64,000 bases of DNA from Providencia alcalifaciens DSM 30120 (GCF_000173415.1 NZ_ABXW01000017.1:62001-126000); one strand, 5' to 3'. Counted from the first letter of the stretch, positions 52,477 to 60,590 are shown. Notes: a model not told the origin generated them from the sequence alone. Program-made: numbers and translations.

Positions 52477-53475
52477 ATGATGGTTAATCTTCTTACCTCT
52501 AGTGATATGAGCAATACATTAGGTAAAAAAATCACTGTAGGTATTAGCTCATGCTTATTGGGTGATAGCGTTAGATTTGATGGTGGTCATAAGTGCTTTC
52601 ATTTTGCTGTAGATGAGTTATCAGATTATTTCGAATACCAACAAGCATGCCCAGAGATGGCAATTGGCTTACCAACACCTAGACCCGCATTGAGGCTAGT
52701 TAAATCTGAAGATAATAACGTTAGACTCAAATTCAGTGATGGTCGGGAAGGCGATTTAACTGAAGAAATGGTTCAGTTTTCGACTGACTATTTGAGTAGG
52801 CTTTCAGATTTAAGTGGTTATATTGTATGTAAAAACTCACCTAGCTGTGGCTTGGAAAGGGTTCGAGTGTATGATTCTGTTGGCAATGGTAATAAAAAAT
52901 CTGGAATGGGGCTTTTTACTGAACAATTACTCAAAGTTATGCCTTGGTTACCAGTTGAGGAAGATGGTAGGTTAAGTGATCCCCATATTCGCGAAAATTT
53001 CATTATACGGGTATTTGCTCTTTATGAGCTAAATGAACTAAAGAAAAACGCCTTCAATCGTCACTCATTAATCGACTTTCATACTCGATATAAGCTCCTT
53101 TTATTGGCTCATTCACAACCTCTTTATCGAGAACTTGGTCGTTTTGTTGCTAGTAACAATGAATGGGATTCAATCGACTCTTATTTTGATGAGTATCGAA
53201 ATAAGTTTATGAATTTATTACAGCACCAAGCAACTAGGCGCAATCATACTAATGTACTTATGCATATCCAAGGTTATTTTAAACGCTATCTAACATCAAA
53301 CCAAAGACAAGCATTAAGCAAGTTAATCCTCGAGTATCGACAAGGAACACAGCCTTTATTGGCACCCTTAACATTAATAACGCACTATTTATCTGAATAT
53401 CCTGATAACTATTTGAATAATCAAAAGTACTTTCATCCATATCCTCAGTCATTAAGACTGCGATATGGGTTATGA
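52477..53475 (+). CDS. ybgA: YbgA-like protein: TudS (DUF523) thiouracil desulfurase domain plus DUF1722
   Basis: This 332-residue protein has an N-terminal DUF523/TudS domain with cysteines in GISSCLLGDSVRFDGGHK, YQQACPEMAIGLPTPRP and CKNSPSCGLERVRVY. These would hold an iron-sulfur cluster. A C-terminal DUF1722 domain (about 190-330; FHTRYKLLLLAHSQPLYREL) follows. TudS enzymes remove sulfur from 2-thiouracil. This is normally a host gene, next to phr in E. coli. Here it is cargo between Q and the lysis genes, preceded by its own AT-rich promoter region. Confidence 0.85.
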   Translation: MMVNLLTSSDMSNTLGKKITVGISSCLLGDSVRFDGGHKCFHFAVDELSDYFEYQQACPEMAIGLPTPRPALRLVKSEDNNVRLKFSDGREGDLTEEMVQFSTDYLSRLSDLSGYIVCKNSPSCGLERVRVYDSVGNGNKKSGMGLFTEQLLKVMPWLPVEEDGRLSDPHIRENFIIRVFALYELNELKKNAFNRHSLIDFHTRYKLLLLAHSQPLYRELGRFVASNNEWDSIDSYFDEYRNKFMNLLQHQATRRNHTNVLMHIQGYFKRYLTSNQRQALSKLILEYRQGTQPLLAPLTLITHYLSEYPDNYLNNQKYFHPYPQSLRLRYGL

Positions 53476-53995
53476 TATTAAAAATAACACTCTAGAATTT
53501 CAAAGTTATTCGTATGATTGGATTGTCCTGTCATATGAATATTGAACCTAAGAGCTATGTTAGCGTATAACTGTCGGGATGAACGAAATCATCCATATTT
53601 AAATAAATCACCTAGTGAGGCTTTTTCATATACAACCTCAGTTAATCAAATCAATACTGTTGCAAAAAATAATTGGGTTGATAAGAAATTGACTATCAAC
53701 ATGATTTGTTTGAAAAAGTTATTGATGGTGAATGTGTGGTGTCTTAAGCAAAATCAACTCTTTTGCGGTGAGAGTGAAAATTAAATTTGCTATCCCTGTA
53801 TTTGTGTGGCTTAATAATATCACTGGTTTGGAAGTACAGACCTATTTATGAAAGCAAGTTTTGAAAGTTCCCCGTTTAGCGTTATCCCATAGATACCCAT
53901 TCGTAGTGAATTCCTCCTAATTAGTTCCATAAGTAACAAGAAACATCAAACCTATACGCCATGTGGCAACAATTAAAAATTCAAAGGAATTCAAT
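53476..53995 (+). promoter_or_regulatory. intergenic region with a cold-shock type 5' leader
   Basis: The left part holds an 80-codon ORF that I do not trust. From about 53830 the region looks like a cspA-type leader: a cold box-like gaagtacagac (53830-53840; the cspA cold box is TGACGTACAGA) lies 166 bases before the csp start, near the length of the E. coli cspA leader. AAGGAATTCAAT precedes the ATG. Confidence 0.55.
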
Positions 53996-54208
53996 ATGTC
54001 TAATACAATGACTGGTTTAGTAAAATGGTTTAACGAATCTAAAGGCTTTGGCTTTATTTCTCCTGCTGATGGTAGCAAAGATGTGTTCGTACACTTCTCT
54101 GCAATTCAAAGCGACAGCTTCAAAACGCTGAACGAAGGACAAAAAGTTAGCTTCTCAGTAGAGAATGGTGCAAAAGGTCCAGCTGCGGCAAACGTGGTGG
54201 CGCTTTAA
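53996..54208 (+). CDS. CspA-family cold shock protein
   Basis: This 70-residue OB-fold RNA chaperone has both RNP motifs ([14 protein letters not shown] and [10 protein letters not shown]). The ATG at 53996 begins the standard [12 protein letters not shown]. Cryptic prophages of E. coli carry similar csp genes (cspB, cspF, cspI). It is followed by a YmcF-like ORF, as cspG and cspI are. Confidence 0.95.
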   Translation: MSNTMTGLVKWFNESKGFGFISPADGSKDVFVHFSAIQSDSFKTLNEGQKVSFSVENGAKGPAAANVVAL

Positions 54209-54215
54209 AGACACT

Positions 54216-54356
54216 ATAAAAGTCTATCTGTACTTTAAATGTCCTTGCTGTAGTGGATCTCAATATAGAACGTCACAGTTTGATATTTCAGTAAATAATC
54301 CACATGGCGCTAAATGCATTTTTTGCAAAAGTGCTATGAAAGCGCAAGCATGTTAG
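54216..54356 (+). CDS. YmcF/YnfQ-like small zinc-finger protein, non-ATG start
   Basis: The frame after csp encodes LYFKCPCCSGSQYRTSQFDI, then NNPHGAKCIFCKSAM, which closely matches E. coli YmcF/YnfQ. Those small cold-shock proteins lie right after cspG and cspI and are reported to begin at a non-AUG codon. Here no ATG is present after the csp stop; ATA at 54216 or CTG at 54228 are candidates. The four cysteines form two pairs for zinc. The open frame also runs upstream inside csp to an ATG at 54165. Confidence 0.7.
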   Translation: MKVYLYFKCPCCSGSQYRTSQFDISVNNPHGAKCIFCKSAMKAQAC

Positions 54357-54380
54357 TAACTTGATTGGCTATTATTAAAA

Positions 54381-54403
54381 ACCTCGCATTTGCGGGGTTT
54401 TTT
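54381..54403 (+). terminator. terminator after csp-ymcF
   Basis: acctcgca/tgcggggt followed by tttttt. Confidence 0.85.
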
Positions 54404-54454
54404 GCATTCTCAATAATGAAAACTCTATTTGCCAGCTTCTGTCTAATTCATATG

Positions 54455-54661
54455 CTAGATAGTTTTATCTATAGCTTTTTCAATCGCTTTACATTCAGGA
54501 CCATTTCCACTGGATTGCTCTATTTTACCGGGTAAGTTACCTTCGGGAGTATCCATCTTTATCACGCAAGTGTCAGACTTAGATTGGGGCTTAGTGTTCG
54601 ATGAACAACCTGTTACTAAGGCGATAATAAAAAATACTAATATAGATTTGTTTTTACGCAT
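54455..54661 (-). CDS. small lipoprotein, unknown
   Basis: This 68-residue protein has a signal peptide and lipobox (FFIIALVTGCSSN). The mature part has two further cysteines. It is on the opposite strand to the late genes, so it is likely expressed in the lysogen. Confidence 0.55.
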   Translation of the reverse strand: MRKNKSILVFFIIALVTGCSSNTKPQSKSDTCVIKMDTPEGNLPGKIEQSSGNGPECKAIEKAIDKTI

Positions 54662-54763
54662 ACTCTTTATCCTGTTTTTAAAGGGTAATTATTGATGCTA
54701 CCAAAGGTTAAGAGTGAAGTACAAAGTAATCCACAAAGTCGGTCTGTACGTTTTATTTATTTT

Positions 54764-54838
54764 CTATAACGTTTAAATGGTAGGTCTGCCGCTCTTTAAA
54801 TCGACTCGCAAAGCTGGGACTTACCTTTTCATTGTGGA
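54764..54838 (+). ncRNA. structured element A, copy 1
   Basis: This shares a core with copy 2 at 56530: ctataacg, tggtag, ctgccgctctt, then cgcaaagctggga and ttacctttt. A stem forms from tttaaa and tttaaa, where copy 2 has ttcaag and cttgaa. An outer stem ggtaggtc/gacttacc is closed by a T run. It does not code for a conserved peptide. It may be an RNA regulator or a leader structure. The family is not recognised. Confidence 0.5.
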
Positions 54839-54864
54839 GAATGCCAAGGCTGATGGGCTTAATA

Positions 54865-55038
54865 TTAGTGTAGGTTAGATGTCCACATGAGCAACATAAG
54901 TGAGCGAAATGCCAGTATCACACCGATAGATATACCGAAAGTCCCTTTGCTTTGGCTGGATGAAACAATAATTATGAATGAGACCACAAACCCAATTATA
55001 GGGATAGCTGTTAATAACTGAACAAGACCACCAAGCAT
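54865..55038 (-). CDS. small membrane protein, unknown
   Basis: A 57-codon ORF (MLGGLVQLLTAIPIIGFVVS) encodes two hydrophobic segments. It lies on the minus strand within the late leader. An upstream ATG would add four residues. Support is limited to the reading frame and composition. Confidence 0.4.
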   Translation of the reverse strand: MLGGLVQLLTAIPIIGFVVSFIIIVSSSQSKGTFGISIGVILAFRSLMLLMWTSNLH

Positions 55039-55186
55039 GGTAAATTCCATTTAAGTTAAGTGATTGTATTTTATTATTCGTTAGAATAATGCCTCCAACC
55101 GTTTTTCTATTAGCCGTTTTCCGTTTTTTACTTTAGCATTACAGCGGTGCCAAACTTAAGCTAAATTTCAATAAGAGTGAAAATAT

Positions 55187-55528
55187 ATGGATACGGAAAA
55201 AGTAGAATATAAGGTCGCAGGGAAAGGAATTCTAAATGCATTTTGGTTCGGTCTTATTGCATTTATCATTGCTTTAATCATCAATCAAGTTAGCCCACAT
55301 AATAACTCTGGAGGATGGTCAGCACTTGACCGAGGGTTGTGGATGGTTTTTATTATTTTTGGTGCTGGGGTTTATTGTTTTTTTTGCTTCATAATTGCCT
55401 TGGGTGAGTGGTTAGGTAACCGGAAAAAGAGCCATGTAAATACTGAACGGGCAATGATAGCCACCTGTTTACACGGTATGGTTGCTTTATTTGTGGGCGT
55501 TTGTACATTGATGATTTTCTATCAGTAA
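55187..55528 (+). CDS. three-helix membrane protein, unknown
   Basis: This 113-residue protein (MDTEKVEYKVAGKGILNAFW) has three predicted transmembrane helices (about 20-38, 50-75 and 90-111). It lies between element A copy 1 and terminator element B copy 1. It might be a holin-like or exclusion protein, but nothing shows which. Confidence 0.55.
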   Translation: MDTEKVEYKVAGKGILNAFWFGLIAFIIALIINQVSPHNNSGGWSALDRGLWMVFIIFGAGVYCFFCFIIALGEWLGNRKKSHVNTERAMIATCLHGMVALFVGVCTLMIFYQ

Positions 55529-55550
55529 CTTTCTATTTTATTAAAAAATT

Positions 55551-55598
55551 ATCCCAAGGGCTGCCATTGTGTAGCCTTTTTTCGTTTAAGAGAGGCAT
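55551..55598 (+). terminator. terminator plus ribosome-site element B, copy 1
   Basis: aagggctgccattgtgtagc then cttttttcgtttaagagagg: a hairpin with T run followed by a strong ribosome site. It is nearly identical to copy 2 at 57018. Confidence 0.7.
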
Positions 55599-55601
55599 CA
55601 A

Positions 55602-55873
55602 GTGAAAACAATCCAAGTTACGGCACCAAAGCTTAATGGCTCAATCTCTTTTGAAGTACATCAGAAAGATCAGCGTCTTGTTAAAGGTATTTTTACGGAA
55701 AAACTGCCCCCCAGTTTGTTAGAAAATATCGTGTCAAATGCACATCTGATGATCTAGTCGTCACCATCACTCATAGTGAAGTTATGGGGAAACAAAATAC
55801 GGTAGATAGTGAAAAAAGTATTAGTGCGCTACGCAAAATCAATGCTAGTGTGATAAGAGTGAATACGTTGTAA
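55602..55873 (+). pseudogene. small phage protein, frameshifted
   Basis: A GTG start follows AAGAGAGGCATCAA. The first 38 codons (VKTIQVTAPKLNGSISFEVH) run into a stop, while the neighbouring frame continues (YRVKCTSDDLVVTITHSEVM) to a TAA at 55873. One extra A at the A4 run near 55724 would give a 90-residue protein. The family is not recognised. Confidence 0.5.
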
Positions 55874-56059
55874 CCGAACTTATAGAATGAAACCTCGCAA
55901 TGCGGGGATTTTATTGGCAAAAAAAAGCCACTCCAGTGGGTGGCAATATAAACAATTTAAAACTAGAAAATTTAGATTAGGCTACAACTAATATAATGCC
56001 TTTACATAATGATTATTGTGTACTAAATAAAGTAATGTAATAAATACTTGATGAGTAAG

Positions 56060-56383
56060 TTATTGATTTCTTCGTCCATACATTTCATCTTGCATACATT
56101 GTGCGTGTACTGGACCCCTCTCTGTACCACATATTTTTAGAGCTTCATTGTGTTTTTCACACAAGGCTACGTTGGTAGTATTAGAACAGTCTAACAATCT
56201 AGGACCTCTTACGGCTGATCCTTGATTTATGTTACGCATATTCTGCATATTAGCTCTATTTTGATTAAATGGGCGTTCATTAGTTGTATCTTGCCACCGA
56301 GGATTGTTTGAGTTGTTCCATGATCCTGGCTGTGCAATCGCAATGATAGGGATTAATAGAAGTAGTGGGAATATAGCTTTCAT
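56060..56383 (-). CDS. small secreted protein, unknown
   Basis: This 107-residue protein has a signal peptide ending IIAIAQP. The mature part is Asn/Arg-rich and then carries four cysteines ([35 protein letters not shown]). It stands alone on the minus strand and is probably lysogen-expressed cargo. Confidence 0.6.
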
Positions 56384-56529
56384 AATCTGACTCCTGATAA
56401 TTATAATTAATGGATAGATGCTAGATTGCCTTTTTAGATTACTAAATAACCACTAAAAAAGTATGGAGATATCATGAGATATATTTGAAGATTTTATGAT
56501 TATTTTTAACATTGTTTTAATGTGTAACT

Positions 56530-56614
56530 CTATAACGATCAGGTAACTTCAAGTGGTAGTACTGCCGCTCTTGAAATCTACCCGCAAAGCTGGGAGTTAC
56601 CTTTTTATTGTGGA
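56530..56614 (+). ncRNA. structured element A, copy 2
   Basis: An outer stem aggtaact/agttacct is followed by ttttt; an inner stem is cttcaag/cttgaa. A conserved core (tggtag, ctgccgctctt, cgcaaagctggga) is shared with copy 1 at 54764. The inner stem differs from copy 1 on both sides yet still pairs, which points to selection on RNA structure. Confidence 0.55.
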
Positions 56615-56741
56615 TAACGCGAATGTTGAGTACCTACCCATATATTCTTCCAATTATTTATCTGCGCTAGATCTATTCATTGATACGAAGCTACCTATTT
56701 GCTAGGTTGAAATAACGGGGAAATGAATAAAGCAGGCCGTT

Positions 56742-56975
56742 ATGGATTATTATTTAACGAAAAGTGATCGCGATGGAATAGTCGTATTGCATAAAAAAGT
56801 ATGCCCGCAACTTATTCAACACAGTAATGCTGCTTATGTTGGTTATTATTTTGGTGAGTATGGTGCAATACAGAAAGTTGAAAGCATGACTGCGAGCACT
56901 GTTGTTAGTTGTCCTGAATGCATGACTGATATGCAAGCTGAGAATAGCGTTTTTGAAAAAAAGGATAAATACTAG
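56742..56975 (+). CDS. small phage protein with a CPEC motif
   Basis: This 77-residue protein (MDYYLTKSDRDGIVVLHKKV) has one CPEC pair and a further Cys, possibly for metal. It lies between the second copies of elements A and B. No family is recognised. Confidence 0.5.
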   Translation: MDYYLTKSDRDGIVVLHKKVCPQLIQHSNAAYVGYYFGEYGAIQKVESMTASTVVSCPECMTDMQAENSVFEKKDKY

Positions 56976-57017
56976 TTACTATCATTTTAAGTAGAGGTAG
57001 TAATTCAACAACAAAAA

Positions 57018-57062
57018 ATTCCAAGGGCTACGCATTGCGTGGCCTTTTTTCGTTTAAGAGAG
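57018..57062 (+). terminator. terminator plus ribosome-site element B, copy 2
   Basis: aagggctacgcattgcgtgg then ccttttttcgtttaagagagg. The hairpin ctacgca/tgcgtgg plus T6 is followed by a ribosome site for the next ORF. It is paired with copy 1 at 55551. Confidence 0.7.
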
Positions 57063-57068
57063 GTAGTT

Positions 57069-57203
57069 ATGAGTAATCAAAATGAAGGTGAATTTTTAGG
57101 CGTTATTGTCACTAGTTGTGATTTAGGTCTAGAGGAACGAGTAACAGCATTAGAAAAACAGATCGCCGACATGCAAAAGGTAGCGATCTGTGAAAATTCG
57201 TAG
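57069..57203 (+). CDS. 44-residue phage protein with a coiled-coil-like segment
   Basis: MSNQNEGEFLGVIVTSCDLG is followed by LEERVTALEKQIADMQKVAI, a heptad-like helix. AAGAGAGGTAGTT precedes the ATG. The function is unknown; it lies just before the holin gene. Confidence 0.5.
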   Translation: MSNQNEGEFLGVIVTSCDLGLEERVTALEKQIADMQKVAICENS

Positions 57204-57348
57204 TTAATCAGCCATCCCTTCGGTAAGTCACATTGGGCGGAATATCTAACTTATCTCAAATACTGATTAAATTCATTAATCTAAATCTAGCTGCTATTGC
57301 TGGTGGCTTTCTATTAACTAAACATCGGAACACTCCGCAGGGGTGGAT

Positions 57349-57549
57349 ATGCGTATGCACGAAAAATACTCTAGCCCCTTTTCTTATGCTCTTGGAGTTA
57401 TCACTACTGCAGCTGGGGCGTTATCACTAGACCAGTGGGCGGTGCTCATTGGGATTATCTGTACTGTCGCTACCTTCTTGGTGAATTGGTACTACAAACG
57501 GAAAGAATTCAAATTAAGAGAGGCTAACAGTGGCAAAGATACCAAATAA
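57349..57549 (+). CDS. phage holin (two-helix class)
   Basis: This protein of about 66 residues has two transmembrane helices ([15 protein letters not shown] and [20 protein letters not shown]), with a short turn and a basic tail [18 protein letters not shown] precedes the ATG at 57349. It overlaps the endolysin gene by 20 bases, as usual for holins. Confidence 0.85.
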   Translation: MRMHEKYSSPFSYALGVITTAAGALSLDQWAVLIGIICTVATFLVNWYYKRKEFKLREANSGKDTK

Positions 57550-58102
57550 AATAAAAATAGCCGCTGTGACAGGTGGGCTGATGGCATTAACTGTTGCAAT
57601 GGTGATTAATTTTGAGGGATATGAGCCCAAACCCTACCGTGATGTAGGTGGTGTTCTTACGGTGTGTTATGGGCATACAGGTTCTGACATTATTCCGACG
57701 AAAACCTATACAAAAGTCGAGTGTGACGAGTTACTGGAAAAAGACTTAGCAATCGTCGCTAAAGCAGTAAACCCCTTAATTAAAATCAATATTCCTGATT
57801 ACACCAGGGCGGCACTTTATTCATTTACTTATAACGTGGGAATAGGTGCTTTCTCGCGCTCAACATTACTTAAAAAACTTAATACTGGTGACCAAGCTGG
57901 CGCATGTCATGAACTAAAACGCTGGATATATGCAGGGGGGAAGGCGTGGAAAGGGCTAATGACGAGACGAGAGGTAGAAAAAAAAGTGTGTCTTGGCGAG
58001 TTTGCTTATGCTTATCCTCCTTTATTATCTGTCTACCCATCTACTGGGCAATTGGCGTATACGCACTTCGAGACGACACTTGTGGTGGCACTGACAAGAT
58101 AA
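57530..58102 (+). CDS. SAR-type endolysin (T4/P21 lysozyme family), extended C-terminus
   Basis: This 190-residue lysozyme has an N-terminal signal-anchor helix ([14 protein letters not shown]) followed by the catalytic triad region: Glu in [15 protein letters not shown], the Asp/Thr elements in LTVCYGHTG, then [17 protein letters not shown] and [14 protein letters not shown]. Relatives end shortly after REVCL; here about 25 extra residues follow ([20 protein letters not shown]). The extension overlaps another ORF, so the original stop may have been lost. Confidence 0.9.
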   Translation: MAKIPNKIKIAAVTGGLMALTVAMVINFEGYEPKPYRDVGGVLTVCYGHTGSDIIPTKTYTKVECDELLEKDLAIVAKAVNPLIKINIPDYTRAALYSFTYNVGIGAFSRSTLLKKLNTGDQAGACHELKRWIYAGGKAWKGLMTRREVEKKVCLGEFAYAYPPLLSVYPSTGQLAYTHFETTLVVALTR

Positions 58103-58164
58103 GTTTAGAAAAGCGTTGCCAGAAAGCTATCGATCATTACAAAGGTCGGCAAGTTAATTTTTAA
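57988..58164 (+). CDS. small membrane protein overlapping the endolysin end
   Basis: A GTG-start ORF of 58 codons has one hydrophobic segment ([20 protein letters not shown]) and a polar tail ([20 protein letters not shown]). The tail looks like real protein with two cysteines. It overlaps the endolysin extension by 115 bases. It may be a lysis-associated accessory protein. Confidence 0.45.
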   Translation: MSWRVCLCLSSFIICLPIYWAIGVYALRDDTCGGTDKISLEKRCQKAIDHYKGRQVNF

Positions 58165-58184
58165 ACGTCTCTATGGTAATCGCC

Positions 58185-58634
58185 ATGAATAAAGTCAGCA
58201 TATTGTTATTTATTGTCGCATTGATAGCGATATGGGGAATGTGGAAACAACACGAGAGGATAGGTGAGTTAAATACCAAAAATGCCGGACTACTCGTTGA
58301 GTTGACAGAGCAGGTCAAAATTAATGAGGATTACCAAAAACGCATTAACTTACTTCATGAACTCGACAAAACTCACACAATGGATCTATCAAATGCAAAA
58401 GCTGAAATTGATAAGCTGCGCAATGATGTTAGTAATGGCACTAAGCGCGTGTACGTCAACGCCAAATGTCCAAAACCCGCAGCGAATACCTCCGAGAGCG
58501 GAAGCAATGAAAATCCCGCACGACTTAGTGAAGCAGCTGAACAAGATTATTGGCGTCTCAGAGAAATGATGACGGAAAACGAACAACAGACGTTGTATTT
58601 GCAGAATTACATTCTGATGGAATGCTTGAGATAA
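58185..58634 (+). CDS. Rz: Rz-type i-spanin
   Basis: This protein of about 149 residues has one N-terminal transmembrane helix (KVSILLFIVALIAIWGMW). It is followed by a long coiled-coil periplasmic domain (TEQVKINEDYQKRINLLHEL) and a conserved C-terminal RLREMMTENEQQTL. It spans the periplasm with Rz1 to fuse membranes at lysis. Confidence 0.85.
   Translation: MNKVSILLFIVALIAIWGMWKQHERIGELNTKNAGLLVELTEQVKINEDYQKRINLLHELDKTHTMDLSNAKAEIDKLRNDVSNGTKRVYVNAKCPKPAANTSESGSNENPARLSEAAEQDYWRLREMMTENEQQTLYLQNYILMECLR
58393..58569 (+). CDS. Rz1: Rz1-type o-spanin lipoprotein, nested in Rz
   Basis: A 58-residue ORF inside Rz in the +1 frame has a signal peptide and lipobox (LVMALSACTSTP) and a proline-rich mature part (VQNPQRIPPRAEAMKIP). 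Full nesting is as in lambda. Confidence 0.85.
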   Translation: MQKLKLISCAMMLVMALSACTSTPNVQNPQRIPPRAEAMKIPHDLVKQLNKIIGVSEK

Positions 58635-58711
58635 GTTTTATTTAATTAAGTTAGAGGGTATGGATAACTCGCGATGAAAGGTAGAAATATTTAACTTAAC
58701 AGAAATAAGAA

Positions 58712-58731
58712 TTCCCTCAATGCTGAGGGAA
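58712..58731. terminator. small hairpin after Rz
   Basis: ttccctca/tgagggaa stem. T runs are weak on both strands, so function is uncertain. Confidence 0.4.
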
Positions 58732-58747
58732 AGTAGTAGTTATATAA

Positions 58748-58960
58748 TCAAACGTCTTTTATCAATACATATTTCCCAATAATATATCGGTCAATATGTT
58801 GTTTCTTATCTTTAGCTACAACTAATCTTTGATATTCAATATATGGCACATTTTTATATCTGTAAGCACCTTCTTTATGGTGACTAATTTCTAATATCTT
58901 TTTTTCATGATTATAATCAATAAGATATCCGCTTTTTGAGTCAATGTTGATTCTGTACAT
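58748..58960 (-). CDS. KTSC-domain-like small protein
   Basis: This 70-residue protein (SGYLIDYNHEKKILEISHHK) has the pattern of KTSC domains: a YD/DY start, a strand LEI, Y-x-Y-x-NVP and a terminal I-x-x-Y. The function is unknown. It is found in phages and near DNA-repair genes. It is oppositely oriented to the late genes. Confidence 0.5.
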   Translation of the reverse strand: MYRINIDSKSGYLIDYNHEKKILEISHHKEGAYRYKNVPYIEYQRLVVAKDKKQHIDRYIIGKYVLIKDV

Positions 58961-59041
58961 TTCTATCCATCACAGAAAAATAAATAACAGTGTTAGTTTT
59001 TGAATAAAATCGAATGAAAAGTGTAGTTTAAATCCGCTATG

Positions 59042-59076
59042 TTTCAATCTATTTCAAGTTATTTCAAAATATTTCA
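59042..59076 (+). repeat. four TTTCA repeats spaced exactly 10 bases apart
   Basis: TTTCA occurs at 59042, 59052, 59062 and 59072, three of the four preceded by A. One-turn phasing suggests bent DNA or a protein-binding array. Confidence 0.6.
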
Positions 59077-59484
59077 GATTGGCATTAGAAATGACTAATA
59101 TTAGATTGATTAACTCATTGTAATCAAACAAGTTTGGCTTAGGTCGCCATGAGTGAAAGTTAACGACTTGGTAGCAATAAAAAACAAGAAAAATGAATAG
59201 AAACAGTTTTTAATTTATACAGGCTGTTTTTTACCTGAGAGGTGACTGAGCTGTTAGTTATAATTAGAATTAAAGCTCGGTAATATATGGCTATAAATTA
59301 AGAATTATTGATTCGATGATAACAAGAAGGTGAAGGTAAATTTCCTAAAGGTAAGAAATACTTGAAAGGAATTGCGGGGTTTTAGTGAGTTCAAGCATAA
59401 TAATATCTATTATTATAAGCAAGTTAGCTACTCAGAAATTAATTTCATTAAGTAACGAGTATTACTTAAAACTCAAAAACAAAA

Positions 59485-59501
59485 GCCCCAAATATCGGGG
59501 C
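59485..59501 (-). terminator. leftward terminator without an assigned gene
   Basis: On the minus strand gcccc/ggggc is followed by ttttgttttt. No gene ends nearby on that strand except DUF1161, 308 bases upstream. Confidence 0.55.
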
Positions 59502-59778
59502 AAAATAGAAAATAACTGCTTATGAATAGAGCGCCACTATACATTAACTATAAGTGACTACTACATGAAAAAGGTAGTAATCTCAATCAGATATTACAAT
59601 TTTGACCGTCTTAAAGGTATTTTTGAGGTTTCAGAATATTTTTGCGGTAACTAGAATTGTATTGATATCAATGCGAATAATGCAGAAGCAAGCACAAGAA
59701 GGGTGACTTTGGTTAGGATTTTAAGCTAATTCTATTAAGCTATAATTTGAGACGCCCATGTTTTACGATTAAAATGGA

Positions 59779-59800
59779 AGGGCTCCGGACGAGCCCTTTT
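59779..59800. terminator. terminator downstream of DUF1161
   Basis: agggctc/gagccct stem, 9 bases from the DUF1161 stop. T4 follows on the plus strand. Confidence 0.6.
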
Positions 59801-59808
59801 GGGGCGAA

Positions 59809-60042
59809 TTATTTTTTTGTATAAATAATTTTTTGTGTTTCATTAGAACAGTTACCTACAACAGTACCTTGTTGTGAGGCTGCTTCTTCACTTGAAACGA
59901 CAGTAATGGTAAAGCTATCGCTTGGGACACCATTGTTAATAATTTTTTGCGTAATTTCTTCAACAACGCTTTCGCATGAAGCACCCGCAATGACTGGAAT
60001 AAATAATGTCATTAATATTGCTGTAATTATTTTTCTTTTCAT
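59809..60042 (-). CDS. DUF1161 periplasmic protein
   Basis: This 77-residue protein has a signal peptide ending VIAGA. The DUF1161 core is present: SCESVVEEITQKIINNGVPS, then GTVVGNCSNETQKIIYTKK. In E. coli this family is a small host periplasmic protein; here it is prophage cargo. Confidence 0.75.
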   Translation of the reverse strand: MKRKIITAILMTLFIPVIAGASCESVVEEITQKIINNGVPSDSFTITVVSSEEAASQQGTVVGNCSNETQKIIYTKK

Positions 60043-60228
60043 ATGTAATATCCCTTATAAGTTAGAGTCAGTTAATAAAAACACACTATGATAAGTTTAA
60101 TTACCTGTCTTAAGTGAAATATTTGATTTTATCAATTAATGCTAGCCATGGTATTTTATTTTTTGAAAATTGAGGCATAAGAGGTTGTATTTATATCTAA
60201 GCCTCAAGGGTTGGGTAAAAGTAAGATT

Positions 60229-60360
60229 TTACTCTGCAGCCCTTTGTATTGCTTCTCCACCGGCTTCTATATCTTTACCTACGCCTTTAGTCGTATTGCA
60301 GGCAGCCAAGTTCATAACGATAACTAGTGAGCATATGAGGAAACTGAATTTTTTAATCAT
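60229..60360 (-). CDS. ecnB: entericidin-family lipoprotein (EcnA/EcnB-like)
   Basis: This 43-residue protein has a signal peptide and lipobox (VIVMNLAACNTT) and the entericidin core NTTKGVGKDIEAGGEAIQRA. In E. coli ecnA/ecnB form a toxin-antidote lipoprotein pair next to sugE and blc. Only one member is seen here, with blc about 470 bases away on the other strand. AGGAAGTAT lies before the ATG. Confidence 0.85.
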   Translation of the reverse strand: MIKKFSFLICSLVIVMNLAACNTTKGVGKDIEAGGEAIQRAAE

Positions 60361-60590
60361 ACTTCCTTCCTTACATTGTGTGAGGTTATAAGCTACAAAG
60401 GTCGTCTTTCATTATAGCAGAATAATTTGATTGTTTATTGGAACGATATGTAACGTGATAGATGATTATAAGCAATAGATAAGTGCTTTAGTGAGATATG
60501 ATATCTGACAAATTAAAAAGAGCTGCTATATTTTAGGTGGTGCTATTCATTTTGATAATAAAATAACATTAGCAATAAGGGGTACACTCT

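Larger units (their letters stand above)
58961..59808. other. 850-base region with no convincing gene
   Basis: It holds the phased TTTCA repeats (59042-59076), a leftward terminator (59485-59501) and a rightward one (59779-59800). Otherwise it is AT-rich with only short frames. A frame with KFPKGKKYLKGIAGF near 59338-59385 may be a fragment of a lost gene. Confidence 0.4.

Noticed and set aside
53542..53784. 80-codon ORF between the YbgA-like gene and csp
   Set aside because: No ribosome site, unusual composition, and it precedes a likely csp promoter and leader.
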